NCBI GenBank assembly: GCA_002345545.1
Contig: DDVW01000075.1
Location: 1 to 26,208, forward strand
DNA: 26,208 nt
Source of the DNA: Stenotrophomonas sp. UBA2302
Lineage (GTDB): Bacteria > Pseudomonadota > Gammaproteobacteria > Xanthomonadales > Xanthomonadaceae
Direction of reading: 5' to 3'
This document shows, piece by piece, positions 17,455-23,365 of the stretch. Each line of letters begins with the position of its first letter. Position 1 is the stretch's first letter. Both the position numbers and the translations under genes were made by a program. The notes under the pieces were generated by a model, which worked only from the letters and a program-made list of their open reading frames with translations, did no database searches and was not told where the DNA came from.

Positions 17455-18480
17455 TCATTGCGCCGGGAGCAATGCTCCCGGCAAGCGGTCCAGAGGACTC
17501 AGCAATCCACCGGCACCGCGGCCGAGCACGTGGGTATAGATCTGCGTGGTGGCCACATCCTTGTGCCCCAGCAGCTCCTGCACCGTGCGGATGTCGTGCC
17601 CGGCTTCGAGCAGGTGGGTGGCGAAGGAGTGCCGCAGCGAATGGCAGGTCGCGGGCTTGATTATCCCCGCCCGTATACGCCCGGCCTTGATCGCCCGCTG
17701 CAGCGTTTCCTCGGCAACATGGTGACGCCCGATCCTGCCGGTACGCGGATCGCGCGAAACCCGTTCGGAAGGAAACAGGTACTGCCAGCCCGGCTCGCCC
17801 TCTGCGGCCGGATACTTCCGTGCCAGCGCGTTCGGCAGGTACACCCGGCCATGCCCCTGCAGCAGATCGGCACGATGCTGTAGCAGCGAGCGCTGCTGCT
17901 GGGCGGACAGCCGTTCCTGCAGCGAGGCCGGCAACGGTACCCGTCGATCCTTGTCGCCCTTGCCACTGCGCACGCAGATTTCGCGCCGCGCAAAATCCAC
18001 ATCCTTCACCCGCAACCGCAGGCATTCCATCAGCCGCATGCCGGTACCGTAAAGCAGGCGCGCCATCAGTTCCGTCAGCCCCTCCGGCATCGCCGCGAGC
18101 AATCGGGCCACTTCCTCCTGCGACAGCACCACCGGCAAGCGCCGCGGCCGTTTGGCCCGCACCACCTCCTCCATCCACGGCAGATCCACTCCCAACACTT
18201 CCCGATACAGGAACAGCAACGCCGACAACGCCTGGTTCTGGGTGGCCGCCGATACATTGCCCTCCGTCGCCAATCGGGTAAGGAACGCCTCCACCTCCCG
18301 CGCGCCCAGCTGCTTCGGATGGCGCTTGCCATTGGCCAGTATGAAACGCCGGATCCAGCCGGTATAGGCCTGCTCGGTACGGATGCTGTAATGCCGGAAG
18401 CGGATCCGCTCCCTGACCTGATCAAGCAGTCTCGGCGATTGGGCACCCGTTACACCGGATGTCTGAGGGGTGTAACTCAT
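17455..18480 (-). CDS. intI: Integron integrase IntI (tyrosine recombinase)
   Basis: 341 residues from the ATG at 18480, chosen because AGGAG lies nine bases upstream; an ATG at 18501 would add seven residues. The N-terminal SAM-like domain is LLDQVRERIRFRHYSIRTEQAYTGWIRRF. The catalytic residues, numbered from the longer start, are Arg156 (YGTGMRLMECLRLRVKDVDF), His287 and Arg290 (CHSLRHSFATHLLE), His313 (LLGHKDV) and Tyr322 (TTQIYTHV). Between patches II and III it has the extra segment unique to integron integrases (LARKYPAAEGEPGWQYLFPS...), which XerC/D lack. The gene appears intact, whereas many Xanthomonas copies are reported to be broken. It excises and inserts cassettes by attC x attI recombination. 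A GCCGGGAGC/GCTCCCGGC hairpin (17462-17482) lies inside its 3' end and may terminate ilvD transcription. Confidence 0.95.
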   Translation of the reverse strand: MSYTPQTSGVTGAQSPRLLDQVRERIRFRHYSIRTEQAYTGWIRRFILANGKRHPKQLGAREVEAFLTRLATEGNVSAATQNQALSALLFLYREVLGVDLPWMEEVVRAKRPRRLPVVLSQEEVARLLAAMPEGLTELMARLLYGTGMRLMECLRLRVKDVDFARREICVRSGKGDKDRRVPLPASLQERLSAQQQRSLLQHRADLLQGHGRVYLPNALARKYPAAEGEPGWQYLFPSERVSRDPRTGRIGRHHVAEETLQRAIKAGRIRAGIIKPATCHSLRHSFATHLLEAGHDIRTVQELLGHKDVATTQIYTHVLGRGAGGLLSPLDRLPGALLPAQ

Positions 18481-18559
18481 AGGGCGGCACTCCTGCGGCA
18501 TAACATCGCCAGCCTATGGCTGCCTCCGGCCCTGAAACGTCATCCAAGCCATTGAACTG

Positions 18560-18646
18560 GCGTAGGAATTCCCTGATTCACAATGCCCGCACAAACGGCC
18601 ATACTCGGCACATTGCCGCAATTAGGCGGTCCAATAAGCGTTAGGC
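18560..18646 (+). other. attI: attI recombination site (approximate)
   Basis: The first cassette joins at the core GTTAGGC (18640-18646), cut between G18640 and T18641. The integrase-proximal side carries a related ATTAGGCGG (18621-18629) that may be an accessory IntI-binding site. The left boundary is not defined by the sequence. An open frame from the ATG at 18583 crosses the junction in frame with the cassette-1 ORF. No convincing cassette promoter was identified; TTGAAC near 18553 could be a -35, but no good -10 follows. Confidence 0.7.
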
Positions 18647-18654
18647 CCATCATC

Positions 18655-19062
18655 GTGAATCTTTTGATAGAGCAGCTTCAAAAAGCACGCGCTGCCCTTA
18701 TTCGGACCTACGTGTTTCACGTAGTCTGGTTCACGGCAATGTGCTGCTTTGTTGGCTTTCGATGGGGGCAGCACGGACTCAAAGCATCGGTGCTTTTGGC
18801 GCTTGTAACGGTTCCGCCCGTTCTGTTCTACACCGTGCGGGTACACAGGCTTTGCCGTGCCATCGATCCAAAGGCCAGCACTGTCGGTCTTGTACCCGTC
18901 ATCATCACCACCCTCATTCTGAGTCCATTCGAATCAGGCCTTGTCCTTCCTGTCAAAAACCTGCTGGTCGCAAATCGTCTGCTACGTGCCCATGCCGTGT
19001 CAGTGACCGGGCATGGGCCTAACAATTCATTCAAGCCGAAACCGCTTCGCGGCTCGGCTTAA
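18655..19062 (+). CDS. Cassette 1: small multi-pass membrane protein, unknown function
   Basis: 135 residues from a GTG at 18655 inside the cassette (18641-19070). The core AGG at 18643-18645 lies nine bases upstream and may act as the ribosome-binding site. Three hydrophobic segments are visible: YVFHVVWFTAMCCFVGF, ASVLLALVTVPPVLFYTV and VGLVPVIITTLILSPF. The frame does not stop before the attC but runs into it, ending at the TAA at 19060-19062, so the last residues (NNSFKPKPLRGSA) are encoded by the recombination site. The frame is also open back to an ATG at 18583 in attI, so a fused start is possible. I recognise no family. As the first cassette it should be the most strongly expressed. 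Confidence 0.7.
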   Translation: MNLLIEQLQKARAALIRTYVFHVVWFTAMCCFVGFRWGQHGLKASVLLALVTVPPVLFYTVRVHRLCRAIDPKASTVGLVPVIITTLILSPFESGLVLPVKNLLVANRLLRAHAVSVTGHGPNNSFKPKPLRGSA

Positions 19063-19076
19063 TTCTGGCGTTAGGT
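19017..19076 (+). repeat. attC1 (60 bp)
   Basis: Core GCCTAAC (19017-19023) and GTTAGGT (19070-19076). The inner arms are TTCAAGCCGA and TCGGCTTAA, with a CCGCTTCGCGG apex. This is the standard type of this array. Confidence 0.9.
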
Positions 19077-19082
19077 GTACTT

Positions 19083-19430
19083 GTGAGTAATTCGCTGCTG
19101 ACAAAACTTGAAGCCGCTCTAGCAGACACATCTGGCGTCTTCATAAACAATGGCGTTGATGCGCAGACATATCTCTCCGGCTTGGCATCAGACATTCGGG
19201 CGCATATCTGCACACCCTTTCCACTCACCGCAACAGTCATGGCTCCTGGGTTCCCGGGCATAGCGGTCGGTAGCTCCATTTCCGGCCAATGTGTCGCCCA
19301 CAATTCCTCCGGTCATTGGCTGGTGTATCGGCCTGAGCAGGATCAGTTCTATTGCTTCTGGGGCACAGATCGGGGCAATCTTGGAGCGCACGGTGTGTTC
19401 GGCAGTCCACTTTACTGTTGGTCAGCGTGA
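19083..19430 (+). CDS. Cassette 2: hypothetical protein
   Basis: 115 residues from a GTG at 19083, seven bases after the AGG of the attC1 core, which may supply the ribosome-binding site. Cassette 2 spans 19071-19488. The protein appears soluble. The N-terminal half is mixed helix (LLTKLEAALADTSGVFINNGVDAQTYLSGLASDIRAH); the C-terminal half is rich in aromatic residues and Gly (GHWLVYRPEQDQFYCFWGTD, then GVFGSPLYCWSA) and reads like a compact beta domain. The stop TGA lies just before attC2. No family is recognised; small soluble proteins of this kind are typical integron ORFans, and some cassette proteins of this size prove to be immunity or small-molecule-binding proteins, but nothing here decides that. 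Confidence 0.75.
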   Translation: MSNSLLTKLEAALADTSGVFINNGVDAQTYLSGLASDIRAHICTPFPLTATVMAPGFPGIAVGSSISGQCVAHNSSGHWLVYRPEQDQFYCFWGTDRGNLGAHGVFGSPLYCWSA

Positions 19431-19434
19431 GCAC

Positions 19435-19494
19435 ACCTAACAATTCATTCAAGCCGACGCCACTTCGTGGCGCGGCTTAATTCAGGCGTTGGGC
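19435..19494 (+). repeat. attC2 (60 bp)
   Basis: Core ACCTAAC (19435-19441) and GTTGGGC (19488-19494). The apex is GCCACTTCGTGGC; the inner arms match attC1. Confidence 0.9.
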
Positions 19495-19841
19495 TGCAAT
19501 TCGGATTGGAGGTTTTCAGTCGTGTCGCGTTGCCGTATCGGGTTCTGCAATGGCCAGCGCCAGAAAAGCAGTTTCGGCAAGGCTGCGCGGCGCGCGCAGG
19601 CGTGGCGTGTTGGGGCTTCGGCTTCGGGGCGGCGCATCGTTCGGGTTGTTGTGGCGTCAGCGGCTCGGTTTCTTTCGGCGCGCTTCGTTGAGGCTGTCTC
19701 TGACAGGCTTCCGCCATGCGCTCTTGGCGTGGCGGGCTTCGCTTGCAGGCGCTTCGTGTTTCGGTCGCGGCGATTTGATACATTGCTGCCCAACAAGTCA
19801 TTCAAGCCGACCGCGTTTCACGCGGCGGCTTAATTTCGGCG
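19489..19841 (+). other. Cassette 3: no convincing gene
   Basis: A 353-base cassette. Open frames of 74-118 codons occur in several frames on both strands, none with a good start signal or a protein-like composition; they are rich in Arg, Ala, Ser and Cys. The plus strand is G- and T-rich (GGTTTTCAGTCGTGTCGCG). The longest plus-strand frame (19489-19833) has no proper start and runs into attC3. I read it as a non-coding or decayed cassette; it might encode an RNA or act as a promoter. Confidence 0.6.
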
Positions 19842-19847
19842 TTAGGC
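19788..19847 (+). repeat. attC3 (60 bp)
   Basis: Core GCCCAAC (19788-19794) and GTTAGGC (19841-19847). It has AACAAGTCATTCAAGCCG instead of the usual AACAATTCATTC, a variant shared only with attC8. The apex is CCGCGTTTCACGCGG. Confidence 0.88.
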
Positions 19848-19866
19848 CCCAATTGAGATTCCCGTA

Positions 19867-20079
19867 ATGACTAAGATCAGTGACCCAGCGTTTGATGAGC
19901 AATTGAGCCTGCGCCAGTCATTTCAGGTGTTGGTCGCCTTCCTTGAGCAGTTCAATTCGCGCAGCCCACAACCCACCGATGATCTGCTGTCCTGGTTATA
20001 CATTGAGTCTGACGGGAGCACTTCAGATCCAGCGCAACTAGATGATTTCTTGCAAAGTGCAAAGTCGGTTCTTAGCTAA
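19867..20079 (+). CDS. Cassette 4: 70-residue acidic hypothetical protein
   Basis: 70 residues (MTKISDPAFDEQLSLRQSFQ...), in cassette 4 (19842-20187). The ATG at 19867 is preceded only by GAGAT, a weak ribosome-binding site. The protein is acidic and probably helical (FQVLVAFLEQFN, TDDLLSWLYIESDG, DPAQLDDFLQSAKSVL), with no signal peptide or membrane segment. Its size and charge are reminiscent of small immunity or antitoxin-like proteins, but no motif supports that and no toxin frame accompanies it. A 54-base untranslated tail follows before attC4, containing TGGCCCC and GGTTGGGGCC, which are partly complementary and could extend the attC4 stem. Confidence 0.72.
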   Translation: MTKISDPAFDEQLSLRQSFQVLVAFLEQFNSRSPQPTDDLLSWLYIESDGSTSDPAQLDDFLQSAKSVLS

Positions 20080-20133
20080 AGAGATTAGCGTGCACTGGCC
20101 CCGCCTATTCGGTTTTCTCACACGTAGGTTGGG

Positions 20134-20193
20134 GCCTAACAATTCATTCAAGCCGACGCCGCTTCGCGGCGCGGCTTAACTCAGGCGTTAGGC
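20134..20193 (+). repeat. attC4 (60 bp)
   Basis: Core GCCTAAC (20134-20140) and GTTAGGC (20187-20193). The apex is GCCGCTTCGCGGC, the commonest form in this array. Confidence 0.9.
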
Positions 20194-20196
20194 CCC

Positions 20197-20583
20197 ATGA
20201 CCAACTCCCACATTGAGCTCGTCAAACAAGGCATTCCGCTCTGGTACGCCAACGTGGCTTGGGCGAAAGAACTTATCGTTCGGGCGTTTGACCTGGCAGA
20301 CCCTCAAGACATTCTTGGTAACCGGCATCGTTACTTTCAGGACATTCCAAATACCTGCTGGTTTGTTCGCCCTCACGGAGTTGGCGTAGACATCTTCAAG
20401 TCGCCCGATGTGGGTGGCATCGACTTCGACTTCGATAAGCCAGATCCGGACGAGTGGCGCTTGGCCATATTTATTGAGCGACAGGTCAATGACGGCCAGC
20501 TGTCGTATGCCGCATACCGCGAATTGATGGAAGATGAGCAACTGCTCAAACAAGCCGTCTCGGCGGCCCTGCATGGGGCCTAA
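20197..20583 (+). CDS. Cassette 5: hypothetical protein
   Basis: 128 residues in cassette 5 (20188-20631). The ATG at 20197 lies only a few bases after the attC4 core, so the core AGG (20190-20192) is the only nearby ribosome-binding sequence. The stop TAA (20581-20583) is the TAA of the next core, GCCTAAC, so the gene fills the cassette exactly. The protein is soluble and acidic, with WYANVAWAKELIVRAFDLADPQDILGNRHRYFQDIP and GVDIFKSPDVGGIDFDFDKPDPDEWRLAIFIERQ; the latter is followed by helical YAAYRELMEDEQLLKQAV. No family recognised; a small alpha/beta domain is likely. Confidence 0.78.
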   Translation: MTNSHIELVKQGIPLWYANVAWAKELIVRAFDLADPQDILGNRHRYFQDIPNTCWFVRPHGVGVDIFKSPDVGGIDFDFDKPDPDEWRLAIFIERQVNDGQLSYAAYRELMEDEQLLKQAVSAALHGA

Positions 20584-20637
20584 CAATTCATTCAAGCCGA
20601 CGCCGCTTCGCGGCGCGGCTTAATTCAGGCGTTAGGG
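20578..20637 (+). repeat. attC5 (60 bp)
   Basis: Core GCCTAAC (20578-20584) and GTTAGGG (20631-20637). Standard apex. Confidence 0.9.
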
Positions 20638-20652
20638 CTCACAGGAGAGATC

Positions 20653-21039
20653 ATGGCTTCCAACGATCAACTGGCCGCCGCAGTTCAAGCCCAAGCGGAA
20701 CAATTGGCCAAGCTCTCCACGCTCTTAAACACTGCCCTTGAGACACAGAACTCGAACATGCAGGTCCTGCTCGCTACGCAGCACCAACTGCAGGGCTATG
20801 CGGGCGCTTTTCAGGTGTTTGCTGAGCTGATCATGGTCACGAGTCCGGCTGTCAAAGAGATAGTGGCAACTGCCATTGGTCAAGCCCTTGCCCGCCCAGA
20901 CGCTATAGCAAACGAGACTATGCGCGAGCTTCTTGCGGCCATCCATGGCGCGGCGACATCGGAGCCTCGAATCACCCCGGAAGGCCGTCGCGCAAACTTC
21001 CAGGTTGTACCCGGTGGAGAACCGCAGGGTGAGCCCTAA
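20653..21039 (+). CDS. Cassette 6: helical hypothetical protein
   Basis: 128 residues in cassette 6 (20632-21087). The ATG at 20653 has a good ribosome-binding site (AGGAGA, 20643-20648). The protein is mostly predicted helix: QLAAAVQAQAEQLAKLSTLLNTALETQNSN is heptad-like and may form a coiled coil, then GYAGAFQVFAELIMVTSPAVKEIVATAIGQAL is amphipathic, and the C-terminus (~30 residues) is Pro/Gly-rich and probably disordered. The alanine- and glutamine-rich start resembles phage tail or scaffold accessory proteins, but that is only compositional. The stop codon is the TAA of the attC6 core. No family recognised. Confidence 0.78.
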   Translation: MASNDQLAAAVQAQAEQLAKLSTLLNTALETQNSNMQVLLATQHQLQGYAGAFQVFAELIMVTSPAVKEIVATAIGQALARPDAIANETMRELLAAIHGAATSEPRITPEGRRANFQVVPGGEPQGEP

Positions 21040-21093
21040 CAATTCATTCAAGCCGAACCCGCTTCGCGGGTCGGCTTAATTCAGGTGTTAGCG
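21034..21093 (+). repeat. attC6 (60 bp)
   Basis: Core CCCTAAC (21034-21040) and GTTAGCG (21087-21093). CCCTAAC complements the GTTAGGG that opens cassette 6, as expected. The apex is CCCGCTTCGCGGG. Confidence 0.88.
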
Positions 21094-21098
21094 CCCAA

Positions 21099-21443
21099 CT
21101 ACACATCGTCGTCCGTGTATAGCCCGGTCGCTTCGGCAAACTCCCGCCTGGCAGCGTTGTATCCTGCCATCCAAGAGCCTTTAGCCCACTCGTCGTCCAC
21201 AAGATTCCCGTCGTTGGTACGCCGTATCGCAAGCTCGATGCACTGATTAACCAGCCTCTCGGAGAATCCAAAAGTTTCACCGGCCCCAACGGTCTTGCAC
21301 CCATCGGCTTTGCCGGCGAACGCCTCAACCGCAATTGCCTTCACCCACAATGCGGACTGACTGATTTCAAGCGGACGCTGCAACTTTGCAGCCTCGCGCT
21401 TCACCGCTTCCCTGAAGCTTTCGTATGCCTTTTCTGCGTCCAT
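21099..21443 (-). CDS. Cassette 7: reverse-oriented hypothetical protein
   Basis: 114 residues on the minus strand, opposite to all other cassette ORFs, in cassette 7 (21088-21511). The ATG at 21443 has a strong ribosome-binding site (GGAGGA, within 21447-21452), and no plus-strand frame competes. The protein is soluble and charged: AYESFREAVKREAAKLQRPLE, LWVKAIAVEAFAGKADG, FSERLVNQCIELAIRRTNDGNLVDDEWAKGSW and an acidic end (GLYTDDDV). Because it faces away from the array's read-through transcription it must have its own promoter, which can only lie in the ~68 bases up to attC7 or in the upstream-facing neighbour. Self-expressed reverse cassettes are often toxin-antitoxin modules, but only one ORF is seen here. 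Confidence 0.75.
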   Translation of the reverse strand: MDAEKAYESFREAVKREAAKLQRPLEISQSALWVKAIAVEAFAGKADGCKTVGAGETFGFSERLVNQCIELAIRRTNDGNLVDDEWAKGSWMAGYNAARREFAEATGLYTDDDV

Positions 21444-21459
21444 GTTTCCTCCAGATGTG

Positions 21460-21517
21460 CGCTAACATTTCATTCAAGCCGACGCCGTTCCGGCGCGGCT
21501 TAATTCAGGTGTTAGGC
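21460..21517 (+). repeat. attC7 (58 bp)
   Basis: Core CGCTAAC (21460-21466) and GTTAGGC (21511-21517). The apex is shortened to GCCGTTCCGGC, so the site is two bases shorter than the standard type. Confidence 0.88.
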
Positions 21518-21876
21518 CTTTGGTTTTCGGCACTGTTGTAACCGGGTTCTCAGCGGATTGCGGCAGCTCGCTCATCTATGGCGTTTGCACTTCGCACGCG
21601 CGGGAGCGGTATCGGCGGTCACTCGTGCAGCAGCTCGGCTTCGGACAGGTGCAGCTTCGGCACAAGTACGATCATCCTGAATCGGCCTCGTGTGGGTTGG
21701 CGGTGCGGGTTCTCGGCCGCGCGCCCAGGCAATTCGGCTCCGTCCGCAGCAAGCTCAAGCTGTTTGCCCAGACTTGTTGTACTGTCCGCGCAGGGGTTGG
21801 GTCGCGGTGCTGGGCATCGGCGGCCTAACAAGTCATTCAAGCCGACGCCGCTTCGCGGCGCGGCTTAATTCCAGCG
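21512..21876 (+). other. Cassette 8: no convincing gene
   Basis: A 365-base cassette. Two plus-strand frames span it: 21520-21828 (TTG start, ending on the attC8 core TAA) and 21578-21868 (ATG, running into attC8 to end NKSFKPTPLRGAA). Both are Ser/Arg/Gly/Cys-rich without a ribosome-binding site. Like cassette 3 it is G- and T-rich on the plus strand, begins with a GGTTTTC and a CGGGTTCT motif, and ends with the AACAAGTCATTC attC variant. It is probably non-coding; the TTG frame is the only weak alternative. Confidence 0.55.
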
Positions 21877-21882
21877 TTAGGC
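21823..21882 (+). repeat. attC8 (60 bp)
   Basis: Core GCCTAAC (21823-21829) and GTTAGGC (21876-21882). Shares the AACAAGTCATTC variant with attC3; the distal arm reads TTCCAGCGTTAGGC. Confidence 0.9.
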
Positions 21883-21910
21883 GCACTACGGGACCGCAAG
21901 GAGGCGTGAA

Positions 21911-22231
21911 GTGAAACTGACAGACTCGGAAATTCGCCACTTCAGGAACGTGCTGTGGGGCACACGCTTCTGGGCATGGTTCCGCTGGGTTCTGTTAGGT
22001 GTTCTGGGCTATACCGCCGTCGCACACTTCAGTGGCTGGAAGCCTCTGACCCGTCCTGACTGGCTGGTTGCCGGGGCGCTCTACATGCTTGTCGCTTGGC
22101 CAGGACTGTGCCGCACCTACGTATTTGACACGCTTCGCCGCGTCGTTGCGGAGGACCCGGAGGCACGGGCGCAGTTGGCTGCGGCTGGCGTTAAAGAGTT
22201 CGCGTCTGCCACCCCGTCTGAGCGCGCCTAA
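21911..22231 (+). CDS. Cassette 9: two-pass small membrane protein
   Basis: 106 residues in cassette 9 (21877-22330) from a GTG at 21911, decided by the strong AAGGAGG at 21898-21904. Two hydrophobic segments, WFRWVLLGVLGYTAVAHF and WLVAGALYMLVAWPGL, are joined by a short loop (SGWKPLTRPD). The N-terminus (MKLTDSEIRHFRNVLWGTRF) and C-terminus (LRRVVAEDPEARAQLAAAGVKEF) are charged and probably cytoplasmic. The stop codon is the TAA of the attC9 core. Unknown function; small two-pass membrane proteins occur among integron cassettes and in abortive-infection effectors, but there is no direct evidence for the latter. Confidence 0.8.
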   Translation: MKLTDSEIRHFRNVLWGTRFWAWFRWVLLGVLGYTAVAHFSGWKPLTRPDWLVAGALYMLVAWPGLCRTYVFDTLRRVVAEDPEARAQLAAAGVKEFASATPSERA

Positions 22232-22336
22232 CAATGCGTTCAAGCCGAAGCCGCTTCGTTACGCAAGCACATGGCAGGTAAAGCTTGCCATGTGCTTTGC
22301 TCCACTACGCGTCTCGGCTTAACTTAGGCGTTAGGC
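22226..22336 (+). repeat. attC9 (111 bp, extended type)
   Basis: Core GCCTAAC (22226-22232) and GTTAGGC (22330-22336). The apex is expanded by a perfect 12-bp stem, AAGCACATGGCA (22265-22276) with TGCCATGTGCTT (22286-22297), around a nine-base loop. The same type as attC10. Confidence 0.88.
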
Positions 22337-22354
22337 CCCTAATGGAGTGTCGCG

Positions 22355-22744
22355 GTGAAGCGAGTATTTCTTGTAGCTATTGCGGGTCTTCTGTTCGCGC
22401 CAATTGCCAGCGCCTCCGGTTACCGGCCGCCTGCGCACTCGGAGCTCGCCTACTCCTTCACTTGCCCGTCTGGCGCTAGTGGACATCTGCGTTACGTAGT
22501 TGACTTCGTGTCTGAGTTCACGCCCAAGCTGACAATGTGGGTCAATGGTCAGTACATCGCGAGTGACCCAACAGTTTCGGCTGGGCTCCACGGAAAGAAC
22601 ATCGAGCAACTTCAGGCATCATGCGAGGGAGATAACACGCTCGTGCTCCTGAAAACATTTGATCCAGACACTTCAGAGCAAGCCGTGTTCGCGATCAGTG
22701 TTGATCGTTCGGGCAAGGTCACGTCCGCTGGGGCCGGGGCCTAA
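22355..22744 (+). CDS. Cassette 10: exported hypothetical protein
   Basis: 129 residues in cassette 10 (22331-22844) from a GTG at 22355, with GGAG at 22344-22347 seven bases upstream. A clear Sec signal peptide (MKRVFLVAIAGLLFAPIASA) should be cleaved after ASA, releasing a ~109-residue periplasmic protein. The mature part has two cysteines (SFTCPSGASG and LQASCEGDN) that may form a disulfide and beta-strand-like stretches (HLRYVVDFVSEF, KLTMWVNGQYI, TLVLLKTFD, QAVFAISVDRSGKV). This looks like a small beta-sandwich, but no family is recognised. The stop codon is the TAA of the attC10 core. Confidence 0.82.
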   Translation: MKRVFLVAIAGLLFAPIASASGYRPPAHSELAYSFTCPSGASGHLRYVVDFVSEFTPKLTMWVNGQYIASDPTVSAGLHGKNIEQLQASCEGDNTLVLLKTFDPDTSEQAVFAISVDRSGKVTSAGAGA

Positions 22745-22850
22745 CAATTCGTTCAAGCCGAAACCGCTTCGTTACACCAAAGGCATGGCAGGAAAAGCTT
22801 GCCATGCCTTTGGCTCCACTACGCGGTTCGGCTTAACTCAGGCGTTAGGC
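22739..22850 (+). repeat. attC10 (112 bp, extended type)
   Basis: Core GCCTAAC (22739-22745) and GTTAGGC (22844-22850). The expanded apex has a perfect 14-bp stem, CCAAAGGCATGGCA (22777-22790) with TGCCATGCCTTTGG (22800-22813). The sequence differs from attC9 but pairing is kept on both sides. Confidence 0.88.
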
Positions 22851-22866
22851 TTCACATGGAAAGTTC

Positions 22867-23259
22867 ATGCTAGAACCCAACCAATTTGAAGAAGACGAGG
22901 CTTGGGTTGTGTTCCAACTCAATGATGCTCCCGTTCGCACAGAGCAAGACGGAGATTTCAATTGCATCGCACTCATGGACGCTGCAAGCGGCTTCATCTT
23001 TGGCACTGCTTTCGTGTCTGTTGCGCAGGCCGAGCCTTCCGTGTTTGAAGTGCGTCAGTTATTCAGTTCATGCTTGGAGCGCAGCGGTGGCACCCCTGCC
23101 ACCCTTCTGCTCCCGAAGGGGCAATTCCAAACTACGTTCCCCTCGGAGGCCAAGCGCCGCGGAATCACCGCCGTCCATGTTCATGAGACAGAACTTTTAT
23201 CTCTCACCTCTGAGGCCACGCAAGGCTTCCGAGAGCATGTGCAGGGTGGCCGGGCGTGA
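22867..23259 (+). CDS. Cassette 11: acidic hypothetical protein
   Basis: 130 residues in cassette 11 (22845-23314). The ATG at 22867 is preceded by GGAAAG. The protein is soluble and acidic, with an alternating strand/helix pattern: EEDEAWVVFQLND, GDFNCIALMDAASGFIFGTAFV, EVRQLFSSCLERSGGTPATLLLPKG and GITAVHVHETELLSLTSEATQGF. The order of strands and the CIALMDAASGFIFG block suggest a nuclease- or integrase-core-like alpha/beta fold of the kind seen in uncharacterised domains fused to SEC-C or transposase-like proteins; I cannot assign it. The TGA stop lies just before attC11. Confidence 0.78.
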   Translation: MLEPNQFEEDEAWVVFQLNDAPVRTEQDGDFNCIALMDAASGFIFGTAFVSVAQAEPSVFEVRQLFSSCLERSGGTPATLLLPKGQFQTTFPSEAKRRGITAVHVHETELLSLTSEATQGFREHVQGGRA

Positions 23260-23260
23260 A

Positions 23261-23320
23261 GCCTAACAATTCATTCAAGCCGACGCCGCTTCGCGGCGCG
23301 GCTTAATTCTGGCGTTATGC
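23261..23320 (+). repeat. attC11 (60 bp)
   Basis: Core GCCTAAC (23261-23267) and GTTATGC (23314-23320). Standard apex. The unusual GTTATGC matches the GCATAAC that opens attC12, confirming that 23315-25217 is one cassette. Confidence 0.9.
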
Positions 23321-23365
23321 ATCTCACCAGGCTCAGAAACAAACCGAAACAGAAGGGATAGCGGG

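Noticed and set aside
19445..22243. Several minus-strand open frames that begin MNELLG or MNDLLG
   Set aside because: The shared start is the reverse reading of the attC arm (TTG-AAT-GAA-TTG-TTA-GGC or its variant), so these are shadows of the repeats, not related genes.
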